Assembly: GCA_019426215.1 (NCBI GenBank)
Contig: CM033408.1
Span: forward strand, 5,521,077 to 5,585,076
Direction: 5' to 3'
Length of the DNA: 64,000 nucleotides
Source: Buddleja alternifolia
Taxonomy: Eukaryota; Streptophyta; Magnoliopsida; Lamiales; Scrophulariaceae
Of the stretch, positions 22,151-35,271 are shown one piece after another. Below the pieces are notes generated by a model. That model did not search any database, was not told the origin of the DNA, and saw only the letters and a list, made by a program, of their open reading frames with translations. Positions within the stretch are counted from its first letter, which is position 1; each line of letters begins with the position of its first letter. Position numbers and translations under genes: made by a program.

Positions 22151-23822
22151 GTGACCCTTATTGAAACCCTCACTTCAGAAGATATGACCATATCTATAAA
22201 TGCTATTTCTGGCTGTTCAGATTTGAACACTCTTAGAATCCAAGGCCTTTTTAAACATTCTGCAGTCCAAATCCTTATTGACATTGGCAACACCCACTGT
22301 TTCTTAGATGAAGATGTTGCTATTAAGCTGGGGTGCTCTGTTGAATACACTAACCGTATGTTGATCAGTGTTGCTGATGGCAACAAAATTGTCAGTAGAA
22401 CCATTTGTCCTGATTTCTCTTGGGATATCCGGGGTTCTAAGTTTACCTACCCCAGGAGATTAATCAAACTAGGAGGTTGTGATGTAGTTTTAGGAGGTGA
22501 TTGTCTTAGACTTCACAGCCCTGTGGAATCTGATTATCACAAAATGAGACTTACTATCTGCAAAAATGGCAAAAAATTGATTATTAAGGCCATCACAGAT
22601 TTTGCAAAATTACAGATTATTTCAGCTAAATCCATGGGTAAGCTTTTGAAAAAGGGTTCTTATGGCTTGCTTGGCCAACTTTTTTCTGTTCAAATCTCTG
22701 ATATTCCCCCTCCCCCTATTGATCCCACCATTTCTGCCCTTTTAACTCAATTTCAGGATGTGTTTTCAGAACCTAAATGTTTACCCCTCTCCAGATCTAT
22801 TGAACATCAGATCACTCTCATTCCCCATACGGTCCCAAAGAAACAATTCCCTTACAGATGCCCTTATTCCCACAAGGCTGAGATTGAATCTTTAATCAAA
22901 TCTATGTTAGATGAAGGCATTATCAGACCAAGCCACAACCTCTTTGCTTCCCCTATTCTCTTGGTTAAGAAAAAAGATGGTGGCTGGGGACTTTGTGTGG
23001 ATTATAGATACTTCAATAGCATCACTGTCAAACATAACTTTCCTATTCCTGTTATTGATGAACTCTTAGATGAACTTCATGGTTCTAAATTCTTTTCTAA
23101 ACTAGATTTAAGGTCTGGCTATTTCCAAATCAAAATGTACCCTGCTAATATTGAAAAAACTGGCTTTGTTACACATCATGGTCATTTTGAGTTTCTTGTC
23201 ATGCCCTTTGAACTTTGCAATGCTCCAGCTACTTTCCAATCTCTGATGAGTCAATTTTTTTCACCATATCTTAGATCTTTCATTCTTGTTTTTTTTTTTT
23301 GATGATATACTCATTTACAGTAAAACATGGGATGATCATTTATCACATTTACACACTGTTTTAACCATTCTTAGAGAACATCAATGATATGCTAAGTTGT
23401 CTAAAAGCAATTTTGGCCAAACTCAAATTGATTATCTTGGTCATGTTATATCTCATAATAGTGTAGCCACAGATCCTCAGAAAGTCCAAGCCATGCTCCA
23501 GTGGCTCATTCCAAAATCTGTTAAATCCTTAAGAGGATTTTTAGGCCTCACTGGTTATTACAGAAAATTTGTGTTGAATTATGACACCATTACCAAAACT
23601 CTCGCTGATTTATTAAAAAATGATGCTTTTATCTGGACTAATGAAGCTTTAATTGCTTTTAACTCTTTGAAACAGGCCATGACAACTACTCCAGTCTTAG
23701 CTTTACCAGATTTCACACTGCCCTTCATTGTTGAGATTGATGCTAGCTCCAAAGGCATCGGTGATGTCCTAATGCAAAAGGGAAGACATATTGCTTTTCT
23801 CAGTAAAGCAATAGGGGTCAGA
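22151..23822 (+). pseudogene. pol: G1 protease-RT-RNase H (5' part of pol)
   Basis: The protease region (about residues 20-115 of the frame from 22151) has LIDIGNTHCFLDE where DSGSTHNF would be expected, so the catalytic Asp-Ser/Thr-Gly reads D-I-G. RT follows with FPYRCPYSHKAEIE, VKKKDGGWGLCVDYRYFN, SKLDLRSGYFQIKM and VMPFELCNAPATFQ. The catalytic FFDDILIYS is thrown out of frame by an expanded run of about 14 T at 23288-23301. A TGA follows near 23386. The frame 23397-23828 carries the RT thumb (LGHVIS, LRGFLGLTGYYRKF) and the start of RNase H (VEIDASSKGIGDVLMQKG). C3 then interrupts it; the sequence resumes at 35465. Confidence 0.9.
23818..23822. repeat. Target-site duplication of C3 (left copy)
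   Basis: TCAGA at 23818-23822 matches TCAGA at 35460-35464. Removing C3 and one copy restores the G1 RNase H reading AIGVRNQGLSVYEK, which confirms the insertion boundaries. Confidence 0.95.
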
Positions 23823-25964
23823 TGTTAGGATCGGTATGCCCCCACAAGCGATGCCGGCGCAACGGAAGAAATAAAATATACAAAGCACATATATATCGGC
23901 ATCCCAAGCTAGGGGTCAAAGTAATGCACAACAAAAACTAATACGAGTAAAGGGGTTTTAAACCGATTACAAGATTTGGGGTTTTATTAAAGTGAGGGTG
24001 TAAAACCACAACACAAGGAAAACCACACCAAAAAACTTTGGCTCTCATTTTCGAATCCTCACCTCAACATGGACGGGTTCGAATCAAACCACCATAAGCT
24101 CCTAAAGAAAGAAGCCTCTACAAGGACACACCTCAAGTAAGTTCATACCTTAAGCAAAAGATTGGCTAGATATATGCTCTAAGGAAATGGAGTCTATGTA
24201 GTGAAAGGTGGAAGACAAGAAGAGTTACTAGAAGAAATATCTATAGAAGATAATCTTCTATAGCTAATCTTCAAGAAGAAGTTCTATGGAAGAAAGTCTT
24301 CAAGAATCACAAGAGAAGCTAGAAGAAAACTCTAGAGAGGAAGTACTAAGTTCAAAGCTTTCTTTCCTATTAGTTTTCATCAAGTTATAAATGAGAGCAA
24401 GAACACCTCCTTTTATAGCCACCAATTTTCGGCCATATGGTGTTAGGTGGAGTAGAAGACTTGTTTTTCTTCACCTACCACCTCACTCTCACCTAGCATT
24501 CCATTCTCAACTACCACCACATGTGTAAGAGAATATTTTTTATTTTCTTCTTCATTTAAAAAACATTACAAGTCAAACTTTGACTAGCTTTGAATTTCAA
24601 TCTTGTGACTTCATTTAATTAAGTCCAACTTAATTAAAATGGATCCCAAGTCTTCCAAGACTTGTTAATTAAATAATCCTCATGATTAATTAATGGAAAA
24701 ATTAGTAGTTTAAATAAATTCCCGAATGATAACAATTTCCTTTAATAATTAATCTCCAAGATTAATTAATAGAATAATTATTTTCCCAAGCCTACTAATT
24801 AAAATGTCTTCAACTTAATCAATTAATCTCATTAATCAATTTCACTTTAATCCTAGATCGGATTAATATTCACATAGTAATTGAACTTTCTTGAGTAAGT
24901 GTGTAACCCCATTGTAGGTTCGTTCATGTACTAGTAGTAGGAACACAACCCCGTTGTGCCTTTGCAATTTTCATTGCCAGATTTAATTAATCCAAGTATT
25001 TTAATCCGACCAAGAATTAATTACCGATTAATTCATGGTTCCTACAAATCAAGGTTAGTACTAGCCACGCGCCAAGAAGACCTAGCCATGAACGATTATT
25101 AGGTGACCCTTCCGCATTACAATTTTCGCATAAGTAAAATCCTTCCATCAAATATCCCGATCGAATCTAGGACTTGGATGTCAGTCGAAATCCCAGTAAC
25201 TCGATTCTATGTATATCGATCTAAGTGATATTGACCAATTTATCAATCAAGCGAGGAAACACTGCGCCTCCTTATTGATATTACTCCGGGCGGAGGTTCC
25301 CATGGTCAATACACTGTGAAGTACATAGGATATGCGCCGATGCTAATGATCAGTGACAGATTCTTTCTTGGCACTCACGCACCTCCATACATAACTAGAC
25401 TGGACCCAACATGCCCCACTTTATGACTCACCTGGAATCGTGTGACAAATCTAAGTACAGTGGGCGATGCATGAGATGACCAATGGTGCCTCAAGTCATG
25501 AGGACCAATCTTATGCCTACATAACCGAGGAGATTCCAAATTCGACATTGACTCCAATATGGAATCTCGGCGGGGTTGTTCAATTTACTCGATCCAACGA
25601 GAACCCACATACATGCACTGATGTACACCGTATCAGTATCCATGGAATAGGATACACTCTCCAAGAGTGTGCATTGTACATGCAAGTCTTTACGAGTCAT
25701 TGATATCCCTATTTAAATGATTCTATGACTTGGAATATTTTTAAGACCACAACCTTAGAGACATATTCCATGATTGGCATCCCCGATACCAAACACATCT
25801 CATAGCTTAAGAGTGATCTAAGGGACTTTATCTAATTGCATATAATGATAAGATAAAGAAGAATATGCCTTTTATTAAATAACTTGACAAGATACAATAT
25901 AAGATTGTTTAAAGAGTCGGCTACTACGCCCAACAAATGGCACGTCGGGCACCTAACCCTTTCA
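23823..25964 (-). repeat. C3 3' LTR
   Basis: 2,142 bp with TG...CA ends; in + orientation it begins TGTTAGGATCGG and ends CTAACCCTTTCA. The TATA box CTATAAAAGG lies at 24418-24409 on the minus strand. The 60-78 codon frames at 25375-25703 recur in the other LTR only because the LTRs are copies; they are not genes. Confidence 0.93.
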
Positions 25965-25979
25965 ATCTCCCACTTGCCC
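25965..25979 (-). other. C3 polypurine tract
   Basis: GGGCAAGTGGGAGAT immediately before the 3' LTR start, the usual copia form. It overlaps the first base of the pol stop codon. Confidence 0.85.
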
Positions 25980-28900
25980 TAGAGCCAATTGCCCATGTAT
26001 TTCAGGCCCATCTTCTCAAGATGTCCCTCCAATACTCTTTGGCCCAAGGGTTTGGTAAAGGGGTCTGCTATGTTATTTGCCGAGTCTACACGTTCCACTT
26101 GAACGTCACCTCTACGAACGATCTCTCTGATCAGATGGTATCGCCTTTCTATATGTTTGGACCTCTGATGAGACCTTGGCTCTTTTGACTGTCCAATAGC
26201 CCCATTGTTATCACAGTACAATCGTACGGGATCAACAACAGATGGAACAACACCCAACTCTTGGATGAAGTTCCTCATCCAAATAGCTTCTTTTGCAGCC
26301 GCCCAAGCTGCAATGTACTCAGCCTCTGTGGTGGAGTCAGCAATAGTTTCTTGCTTAGAACACTTCCAGCTGACCGCTCCACCATTGAGTACAAAGACAA
26401 ATCCCGAGATAGACTTGAAATCATCCACATCAGATTGGAAGCTAGAATCTGTATAGCCTTCCAATTTTAATTCTCCTCCACCGTAGAGTAGGAAGACATC
26501 CTTAGTTCTTCTTAAGTACTTAAGGACTGCCTTTACGGCTTTCCAGTGCTCTTCACCTGGATTGGCTTGATATCGACTTGTTGCACTAAGTGCATAAGCC
26601 ACATCAGGCCGTGTACATAGCATAGCATACATAATGTTCCCTATAGCAGAAGCATATAGTATGTGAGACATATTTTTCTTTTCCTCCGGCGTCTGAGGGG
26701 ACATAGACTTGGAAAGAGAAATACCATGTCTCATAGGTACCAGTCCTCTCTTGGACTGATCCATTTTGAATCTCTTCAAAACTCTATCTATGTACGCAGA
26801 TTGGGAGAGTCCCAGCATTCTACTCGATCTATCTCAATGAATCTTCATCCCCAGAACGTAGGATGCCTCTCCCAAATCCTTCATGGAGAATTGTGTGGAT
26901 AACCACGCTTTCGTTTCTTGTAACATTCCTATGTTGTTTCCAAACAATAGAATGTCATCAACGTAAAGCACCAAAAAAGTTATCGCGCTCCCACTAGCCC
27001 TTTTGTACACACATGCTTCATCAGCATTTTGAAGAAAACCATATGTTTGTACAGTATCATCAAAACACTTGTTCCAGCTTTGAGAAGCCTGTTTGAGTCC
27101 ATAAATGGATCTCTGAAGTTTGCACACCTTGTGCTCACTTCCTATGGATGTGATGCCCTTTGGCTGCTCCATGTAAAGCTCTTCCTCAATTTCTCCATTG
27201 AGGAAAGCAGTCTTCACATCCATCTACCATATTTCATAATCTAAATATGCAGCTATGGCTAGAAGTATCCGAATGGATTTGACCATCGCCACTGGTGAAT
27301 AGGTTTCATCATAGTCAATTCCTTGCCTTTGAGTATAACCTTTCGCCACGAGACGTGCCTTATAGGTGACTACCTCTCCATCAGCTCCAATCTTTCGCTT
27401 ATAGATCCACTTACAGCCTTCGAGTTTAGACCCGTCAGGTGGATCCACCAAGGTCCAAACCTTGTTGGAGTGCATGGAGTCCATCTCGGATTGCATGGCT
27501 TCTAACCATTTTCCCGAGTCGACGTCCAACGTCGCTTCCCCATATGTCCTTGGATCAGGGGAATTACCATCCTCGTTGCTATCAAGCAAGAAACCATACC
27601 TCTCAGGTTGTTTCGGGATCCTTTCGGATCTTCGAGGATGTTGTGTACTTGCTACTGCTTCTGGTTGTGCATCTGTGGTATCAGGTGAACCCTTTTGTGG
27701 TTCTTAAGTTTCCTCAAGTTCTGCAACCTCGCCATTTCTATCCAATAGAAATTCCTTCTCTAAGAAGGTAGCGTTCCTTGAAACAAACACTTTATGTTCT
27801 GATGGGTTGTAGAAATAATATCCATAGGATTCCTTTGGATATCCCACAAACTTACATAAGGAGGATCTTGCATCCAACTTATCGCCACTAGTTGCTTGAC
27901 ATAAGTCGAGCAACCCCATACCCTTAGGTATTTATAAGTGGGTGGTTTACCAAACCACATTTCATATGGCACCTTGGAGACACTCTTTGACGGTACTCTA
28001 TTTAATAGATGCGTCGCAGATTCTAGGGCATATCCCCAGAAGGAAAGAGGAAGTCCAGTGAAACTCATCATGGATCGAACCATGTCCATCAAGGTCCGAT
28101 TCCTTCGCTCGCTTACCCCATTAAGTTGAGGAGTACTGGGCGGAGTCCACTGAGAGACAATCCCATTGTCTTTTAGATAATCGAGGAATTCACGGGACAA
28201 GTATTCTCCCCCTCGATCCGATCGAAGAGCTTTGATACTTCTTCCCGTTTGCTTCTCTACTTCATGTCTAAACTCCTTGAACCTCTCAAAGGCTTCAGAC
28301 TTGTATCTCATAAGATACACGTAACCAAACCTCGAAAAGTCGTCGGTGAAGGTTATGAAGTAAGAATGGTTCCCTTTAGTGTTTACATTAAGCGGACCAC
28401 ATACATCCGTATGGACCAAGTCCAAAAGGTTATTAGCTCGCTCCATTTGCCCGGCAAATGATGACTTGGTCATCTTACCCTTTAGACAAGATTCACAAGT
28501 TGGCATATCTAGCATTTCTCGAAGGTCAAGCTTATCCGCCATCTTATGAATTCTATCTTTAGAGATATGGCCTAGTCTAGCATGCCACGGGTATGTATCA
28601 TTTTGATTATCTAACTTTCTCTTACTAGTATGTTCCTCATGTTGAGATAATAAGATTGGAGTATCGGGGAGAACCGTGTATAAGCCATGAGACAACTTTG
28701 ATTCCAATCTTAAAGAAGAACCAAAAAACATGGAGCAAGCTCCATTTTTGATAACAAAACTATAACCTTCCTTGTCCAACAAAGGTACAGAAATGATGTT
28801 CTTAATTAATTGCGGAATGTAAAATACATTGTTCAAAATAACACGGTTTTTGTTGGGAAAAGATAAGTAGATAGTTCCTATGGCCGTGGCAGCAACCCAT

Positions 28901-29853
28901 GCTCCATTCCCAAACTGCATGGTCATCCCCCCTCTACTTATTTTCTTGCTTCTTGCCATCACCTGCAAATCATTGCAAAGGTGAACTCCACATCCGGTGT
29001 CCAACACCCAAGAAGCATCATTAACTGATAAGTTAACTTCAACATAAAACAAACCATTCATTGGTTCAGTGCAATTACGCTTCCAATGTCCCTTTTTACC
29101 ACAATTGAAGCACGCATCATGATCGGTACCCTTAGCCTTTTTTACACCACCTTTGCCTTTCAACTGATTTTTCTTGTTGTTGTTCTTCTTCCCCTTATTC
29201 TTATTGGCCTTACGACCCTTAGAACGGGATGAGGAACCAACAAGCAGTACCGGCTTATCCTTTTTTATGGTGGCATCTGCACTCTTCAACATATTTAACA
29301 ACTTGGGTAATGAAGCCTCAAGTTGATTCATGTTGTAGTTGATGACAAATTGGTCAAACGACTTCGGAAGGGACTGTAGCACGAGGTCAACAGAAAGCTC
29401 GGTCTCAAATTTTACGCCAAGATCAGAAAGCTTATTAATAAGACTGATCATACGTAAAACATGATCATCGACCGACGATCCCTCGTGCAAGCGAGCGCGG
29501 AATAGCTCTTTAGAGATTGCGAATCTCTCCCTCCTAGTTCGAGTGCCATAGAGCTCCTCGAGACTTTTGATAATATCTTTAGAGATGGTCACGTGCTCAA
29601 ATTGTTTTTGAAGCTCATTAGTCATAGAAGCCATCATGATACATCTCACTTGGATATTATCATCAGTCCACTTATCAAAAGTGGCACGTTCATCATCAGT
29701 GCTTGTGCGAGTTACGCGAGGAAAAGGCATATCTAATACGCTATCCTTGCGCTCACTTTGAAGCACAATTTTAAGGTTTCGATACCAATCGGCGTAGTTG
29801 GGATCGACAAGTCTATTTGAATCTAGGATTGATGCAAGTGGATTTTTGGCCAT
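25979..29853 (-). pseudogene. gag-pol: C3 gag-pol polyprotein, lightly damaged
   Basis: The start is placed at the ATG at 29853 (MAKNPLASILDSNRL) rather than 12 codons upstream, because gag homology begins there. Domains in order: gag, zinc knuckle CFNCGKKGHWKRNC near residue 250, protease VLDTGCGVHLC near 284, integrase (HARLGH zinc finger; D in LVHTDVCGP, D in LRSDRGGEY, E in NGVSERRNR), RT (DVKTAFLNG, YVDDILLFGN) and RNase H (GYTDSSF, TEAEYIAA, CDNNGAI). Damage is limited: one frameshift near 27890 and in-frame stops at 27704, 27224 and 26834. All catalytic motifs survive. It is a single-ORF copia design; the protein pieces would form particles, copy RNA and integrate DNA. Confidence 0.93.
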
Positions 29854-31620
29854 TTTGTAAACTACAAAATAAATAGCGAGGCAAAACAATTAGCATTCAA
29901 TATGTAATTTTGTCCACACATAATTCGGTCTTTAATCATACGTGTCTCCCACTATTTTATCAAATTCCATAACCCTCTTATATGGATATTCGAGGAGATA
30001 TGCGGGTCTCCCTAGTGGGCTCGAGATCCATAAGCGACTCTTCATATGCCCCGAGAACACGAGCCCATATGATAAATCGGTATGGTAGGCTTACCGGCCT
30101 TCTATATCGACATATAGTTCTCAAGATATTTTGCCTCGTCTTTCCCATATACCCCGAGAACACAAACCCATATGGTAGTAAACATTAAGTCAAGCCCATC
30201 AAATATTCATGGTCAATCGACCGGACTAGTGTGCCCCACGACTCATGGACGACACCTAGACAAATCGATCCCACGAGCATCTCTATGCTTAGTGGTGGTC
30301 ACAGCCTAATCCACTTGACGCCACCCCACGACTCATGGACGGCGGGCCAAGCTTCATGGCATTTCACATGCCACCACTTATGATGGAAGGCGTGGACAAT
30401 AGAACCTCATTCAATTTCCACATAAACTTAATATTTCTTGGATTTACTTGAAACAAATCAAGCGAGGGGTTTCAACATGCAAGGTCTCATCAAGATTAGG
30501 ATTATCTTTAATTATGTGATCATACAATCCAAGTAGCATATAAGAAAACATAATATAAGACATCCACAAAGCGGTAAACAAATATGGATGATTGTGGGTC
30601 CCTAAGCGATCCACCCGAGCCACCGGTGAATCTAAGGCAATCTACGGTACTAAATTAAAATAGGCCCTATCTATTACATAAGCTTCAAACTGCATACATA
30701 ATCTTCAATAATGGTCCATCATCTTCGTCTCCATCTTCGATTACAATAAAATGAAAAAGAAAGTGCGAAAATAAAATATACAACCAAATTGAAATAGAGG
30801 CCAATAATAATTACAACCCAATTGAATAATCTAAGGCTCGACCCACAATCTATCCATTATGCAAATCAACCATCAAGCATATGAGATGACGTGCAAAGCA
30901 TAAATTAATAATAAGCCCATTACGTAGTTGAAACAATCATAACTTTGGGATTTATACATTTTGAGCGAAAAACCGAGTTTTTCTAGTTCCAAAAATTCCA
31001 AAATTTTAAATAACTCAAAATGCATGGAAGTTGATTCCAAAATCAAGAAATGGGTCAAAGGTGGGAGTCCTTGAAGACCCGGGTCGTGTGTATCACACCA
31101 CATCGAGATAGTCCAACCATCAAGCACGTGATGTGCATAGGCACACCCGAGTACCCTGCACGGCAACACACCGTGCGCCGCCGAGCAGCGCATAAACTGT
31201 CCAGCAGCTGCTGGACAGTTTCTTGACCATGGTCGAGACCACCAAGGGGTGGAATCGGCCATGGTCAGCCCCGTCTTGACCCCCGCCAAGTTCTCTTCGA
31301 CGGTTGGCAATGATTCGCGATATTAAGCCCTACTAAATGAGCACACCCTTATGCGCACAAAGCCTTCGGCCGGGTGCGCACAAAGTCTCGTAGCTTGAGT
31401 TCAATATCAACGGTCCTCGCCTGGGTTTCGACATTCCCTTTTAGTGTCTCTTAATTTTAATCGTTTAAAAAAAAATAAAATCTCCAAGATTTTAAGAAAA
31501 ACGATGAAAAATCCCAAGCTATTATTAAATCAACAAACGTAATATATAGATTTAAGCAACCGGTTAAAATACTACATGAAACCAAAAGCAAAAATATGCA
31601 AAAGTTAGTGTGGTGCATAA
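29854..31620 (-). other. C3 untranslated leader
   Basis: About 1.77 kb between the primer site and the gag ATG. It contains repeated short blocks: CCCCACGACTCATGGACG at 30234-30251 and 30324-30341, and CCCCGAGAACAC near 30050 and 30148. It also holds a 145-codon open frame (31310-30873) without recognisable domain and a compact hairpin cluster at 31158-31267. The length and structure suggest a packaging or translation-control leader. Confidence 0.6.
31158..31267 (-). promoter_or_regulatory. Triple hairpin cluster in the C3 leader (possible RNA dimerisation/packaging signal)
   Basis: Three inverted repeats in 110 bp. (a) GCACGG 31158-31163 pairs with CCGTGC 31171-31176 over a 7-nt loop. (b) A perfect 28-bp palindrome at 31194-31221 has 14-base arms (left arm AAACTGTCCAGCAG). 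(c) TGACCATGG 31224-31232 pairs with CCATGGTCA 31259-31267, with an inner CCACC/GGTGG stem. The block is GC-rich in an AT-rich region and lies 370-480 nt after the primer site. A role like retroviral dimer-initiation elements is inference. Confidence 0.5.
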
Positions 31621-31637
31621 CCTGGGCTCTGATACCA
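31621..31637 (-). other. C3 primer binding site
   Basis: TGGTATCAGAGCCCAGG on the minus strand, one base after the 5' LTR. It is complementary to the 3' end of initiator tRNA-Met. Confidence 0.92.
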
Positions 31638-32225
31638 CTGTTAGGATCGGTATGCCCCCACAAGCGATGTCGGCGCAACGGAAGAAATAAAATATACAAA
31701 GCACATATATATCGGCATCCCAAGCTAGGGGGTCAAAGTAATGCACAACAAAAACTAATACGAGTAAAGGGGTTTTAAACCGATTACAAGATTTGGGGTT
31801 TTATTAAAGTGAGGGTGTAAAACCACAACACAAGGAAAACCACACCAAAAAACTTTGGCTCTCATTTTTGAATCCTCACCTCAACATGGAGGGGTTCAAA
31901 TCAAACCACCATAAGCTCCTAAAAAAAGAAGCCTCTACAAGGACACACCTCAAGTAAGTTCATACCTTAAGCAAAAGATTGGCTAGATATATGCTCTAAG
32001 GAAATGGAGTCTATGTAGTGAAAGGTGGAAGACAAGAAGAGTTACTAGAAGAAATATCTATAGAAGATAATCTTCTATAACTAATCTTCAAGAAGAAGTT
32101 CTATGGAAGAAAGTCTTCAAGAATCACAAGAGAAGCTAGAAGAAAACTCTAGAGAGGAAGTACTAAGCTCAAAGCTTTCTTTCCTATTAGTTTTCATCAA
32201 GTTCTAAATGAGAGCAAGAACACCT

Positions 32226-32235
32226 CCTTTTATAG
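32226..32235 (-). promoter_or_regulatory. TATA box of the C3 5' LTR
   Basis: CTATAAAAGG on the minus strand, identical in the 3' LTR at 24418-24409. Transcription would start about 30 nt downstream, near 32195. No further promoter elements are assigned. Confidence 0.65.
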
Positions 32236-33598
32236 CCACCAATTTTCGGCCATATGGTGTTAGGTGGAGTAGAAGACTTGTTTTTCTTCACCTACCACCT
32301 CACTCTCACCTAGCATTCCATTCTCAACTACCACCACATGTGTAAGAGAATATTTTTCATTTTCTTCTTCATTTAAAAAATATTACAAGTCAAACTTTGA
32401 CTAGCTTTGAATTTCAATCTTGTGACTTCATTTAATTAAGTCCAACTTAATTAAAATGGCTCCCAAGTCTTCCAAGACTTGTTAATTAAATAATCTTCAT
32501 GATTAATTAATGGAAAAATTAGTAGTTTAAATAAATTCCCGAATAATAACAATTTCCGTTAATAATTAATCTCCAAGATTAATTAATCGAATAATTATTT
32601 TCCCAAGCCTACTAATTAAAATGTCTTCAACTTAATCAATTAATCTCATTAATCAATTTCACTTTAATCCTAAATCGGATTAATATTCACATAGTAATTG
32701 AACTTTCTTGAGTAAGTGTGTAACCCCATTGTAGGTTCGTTCATGTACTAGTAGTAGGAACACAACCCCGTTGTGCCTTTGCAATTTTCATTGCTAGATT
32801 TAATTACTCCAAGTATTTTAATCCTACCAAGAACTAATTACCGATTAATTCATGGTTCCTACAAATCAAGGTTAGTACTAACCACGCGCCAAGAAGACCT
32901 AGCCATGAACGATTATTAGGTGACCTTTCCGCATTACAATTTTCGCATAAGTAAAATCCTTCCATCAAATATCCTGATCGAATCTAGGACTTGGATGTCA
33001 GTCGAAATCCCAATAACTCGATTCTATGTATATCGATCTAAGTGATATTGACCAATTTATCAATCAAGCGAGGAAACACTGCGCCTCCTTATTGATACTA
33101 CTCCGGCCGGAGGTTCCCATGGTCAATACACTATGAAGTACATAGGATATGCGCCGATGCTAATGATCAGTGACAGATTCTTTCTTGGCACTCACGCACC
33201 TCCATACATAACCAGACTGGACCCAACATGCCCCACTTTATGACTCACCTGGAATCGTGTGACAAATCTAAGTACAGTGGGCGATGCATGAGATGACCAA
33301 TGGTGCCTCAAGTCATGAGGACCAATCTTATGCCTACGTAACCGAGGAGATTCCAAATTCGACATTGACTCCAATATGGAATCTCGGTGGGGTTGTTCAG
33401 TTTACTCGATCCAACGAGAACCCACATACATGCACTGATGTACACCGTATCAGTATCCATGGAATAGGATACACTCTCCAAGAGTGTGCATTGTACGTGA
33501 AAGTCTTTACGAGTCATTGATATCCCTATCTCAATGATTCTATGACTTGGGACATTTTTAAGACCACAACCTTAGAGACATATTCCATGATTGGCATC

Positions 33599-35271
33599 TG
33601 ACACGAAAAATCCTTACGTGTATTAAACAGCAAGTGGACTGGTCGTGTGTAGTAATAAAGTGGACAATAAAGTCCGGGTTGTCGAACCTCAAGGACTTGT
33701 ATTTTAGTTTATGATTTTAAAGCAATTGAAGAACTTAAACTAAAACAAGAATTAACTAAAATATTATATAAGTAAGATATAAGAAACAAGATGTCGAAAT
33801 CAAGATAGCTATGGAAAAGAGCAACTAAGACACATGTGTTGGCATAAATTAATCAATTTTCATTATAAACATGTTCTCATATTATTAGACTAATGTTGCT
33901 TTGGTGGAAAAAACCTTAAATAATTACTACCCGATTTCTCGGCTGTAATAATCCTATGATTAATTGATGGTTCTCTAGATATGTCTATCCGAGAATCTAA
34001 CCAACAATCATGCATTCAAGTTCTAGAATTTCCCCGGATTAATCCGGCTAACTGCACCCGGGAATCTCTACCTATCTCTAGGGGCAATTCCCTATTTTTT
34101 ACGGATTATGTGATGATCCTCTTTGCACCTTAAATTAACTTCTCTCGAACGAATAATTTAAGCAATAAATCATGCATATGGTAGCTAAGCATATGATGCA
34201 TTCAAACAAGATCAAGACACAAAGCAACAATAGAATTAATATGAAAAACACAATTTATAACTCAATTATCATAATTTAGCCTCAACATGGCCTTAGTTCG
34301 AAGAATCTATTTCATCATAAAAGATAAAAGATAGGAACTTAAATTAAGATTCATATTCATAGACAAAAATAAATCTAAATCTAAGAAACTCCCTCGTATT
34401 TTTTATGGTTGAACTTCGATCTTCATCTCTTCCATGCTTCTTGATTTCTTCACCTTCAGAGGTTGTTGATAATCTTCATAACTAATCTAAGGATGATGAA
34501 GATGATAGGATGTGTTTAGGCTCCCCCAATGGGGAATGTGTTTTCAAGTGTGTTATAGGATGGTCTTCAATCCTCCTTTTATAGCCAAAAAATCCACCTA
34601 CCAAGAACATGTGCTTCCATTCTCTTTTCTTTCCACCTACCATTCTCTTGCTTTCCATCTACCAAGAATGTGAACTACCATTCTCTTGTTTTCCACCTAT
34701 CATTCTCTTAATTTCCTCCTACCAATAATGTGAACTACCATTCTCTTCCTTTCCATCTACCAAGAATGTGAACTACCATTCTCTTGTTTTCCACCTACTA
34801 AGAATGGGAGCTGCCACTTTCGTGTTTTCCAGCGCAGAGATAGTGTTTTATTCATAAAATTCTCCACAGACCTCCGAATTTGATGCTTCAAGTCCCCATG
34901 TGAAGATAAGACATACATCTACAACTTTGTAGAAGGCCACTTCATCCAATTCTATCTCTAAATATATCAAAATGACGTTCCAATGTGGAGGTTGTTTCTG
35001 ATTTGGCGCCCAGGTGTGCGGAAATGGTACTCAAACATGATTTTAGCTAACTCCAGCTTATTTCTTGCTTGTTTGGTTGTAGAGGTGTGAAACATCTTGG
35101 CCTAAACTTGTTTTATACGTCCTTTTTCCACCCTTTATTCGATTGTATCCACTTAAGGCCTGAAATCACTTAATGCACGAATTAAACGCACAAGTGACAA
35201 AATCAAGCGATAAATGAACCTAAAACATAAACGCAAAGGGGCTTAATAACACGTAAAAATGACTCCTATCA
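33599..35271 (-). mobile_element. Athila-type solo LTR
   Basis: Bounded by TG (33599) and CA (35271), with the 5-bp target duplication GCATC at 33594-33598 and 35272-35276. Read on the minus strand it starts TGATAGGAGTCATTTTTACG, close to the A1 LTR start TGATAAGAGGTGTTTTTACG, and ends GGATTTTTCGTGTCA, typical of Athila LTRs. No internal region is present, so it is a solo LTR formed by LTR-LTR recombination after insertion. A TATA box CTATAAAAGG is at 34584-34575. It is the youngest layer of the nest. Confidence 0.9.
34603..34815. repeat. Short tandem repeats in the solo LTR
   Basis: Variants of CTACCAAGAATGTGAACTAC followed by CATTCTCTTGTTTTCCAC recur four to five times with drifted copies. 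The period is irregular (shorter and longer sub-units of roughly 25-40 bp). It lies downstream of the TATA box position in LTR sense reversed, that is, in the U3 part. Confidence 0.7.

Noticed and set aside
25375..25703. Small ORFs on both strands repeated almost identically at 33192-33520
   Set aside because: They lie at equivalent positions in the two LTRs of C3; the repetition reflects LTR identity, not conserved genes.
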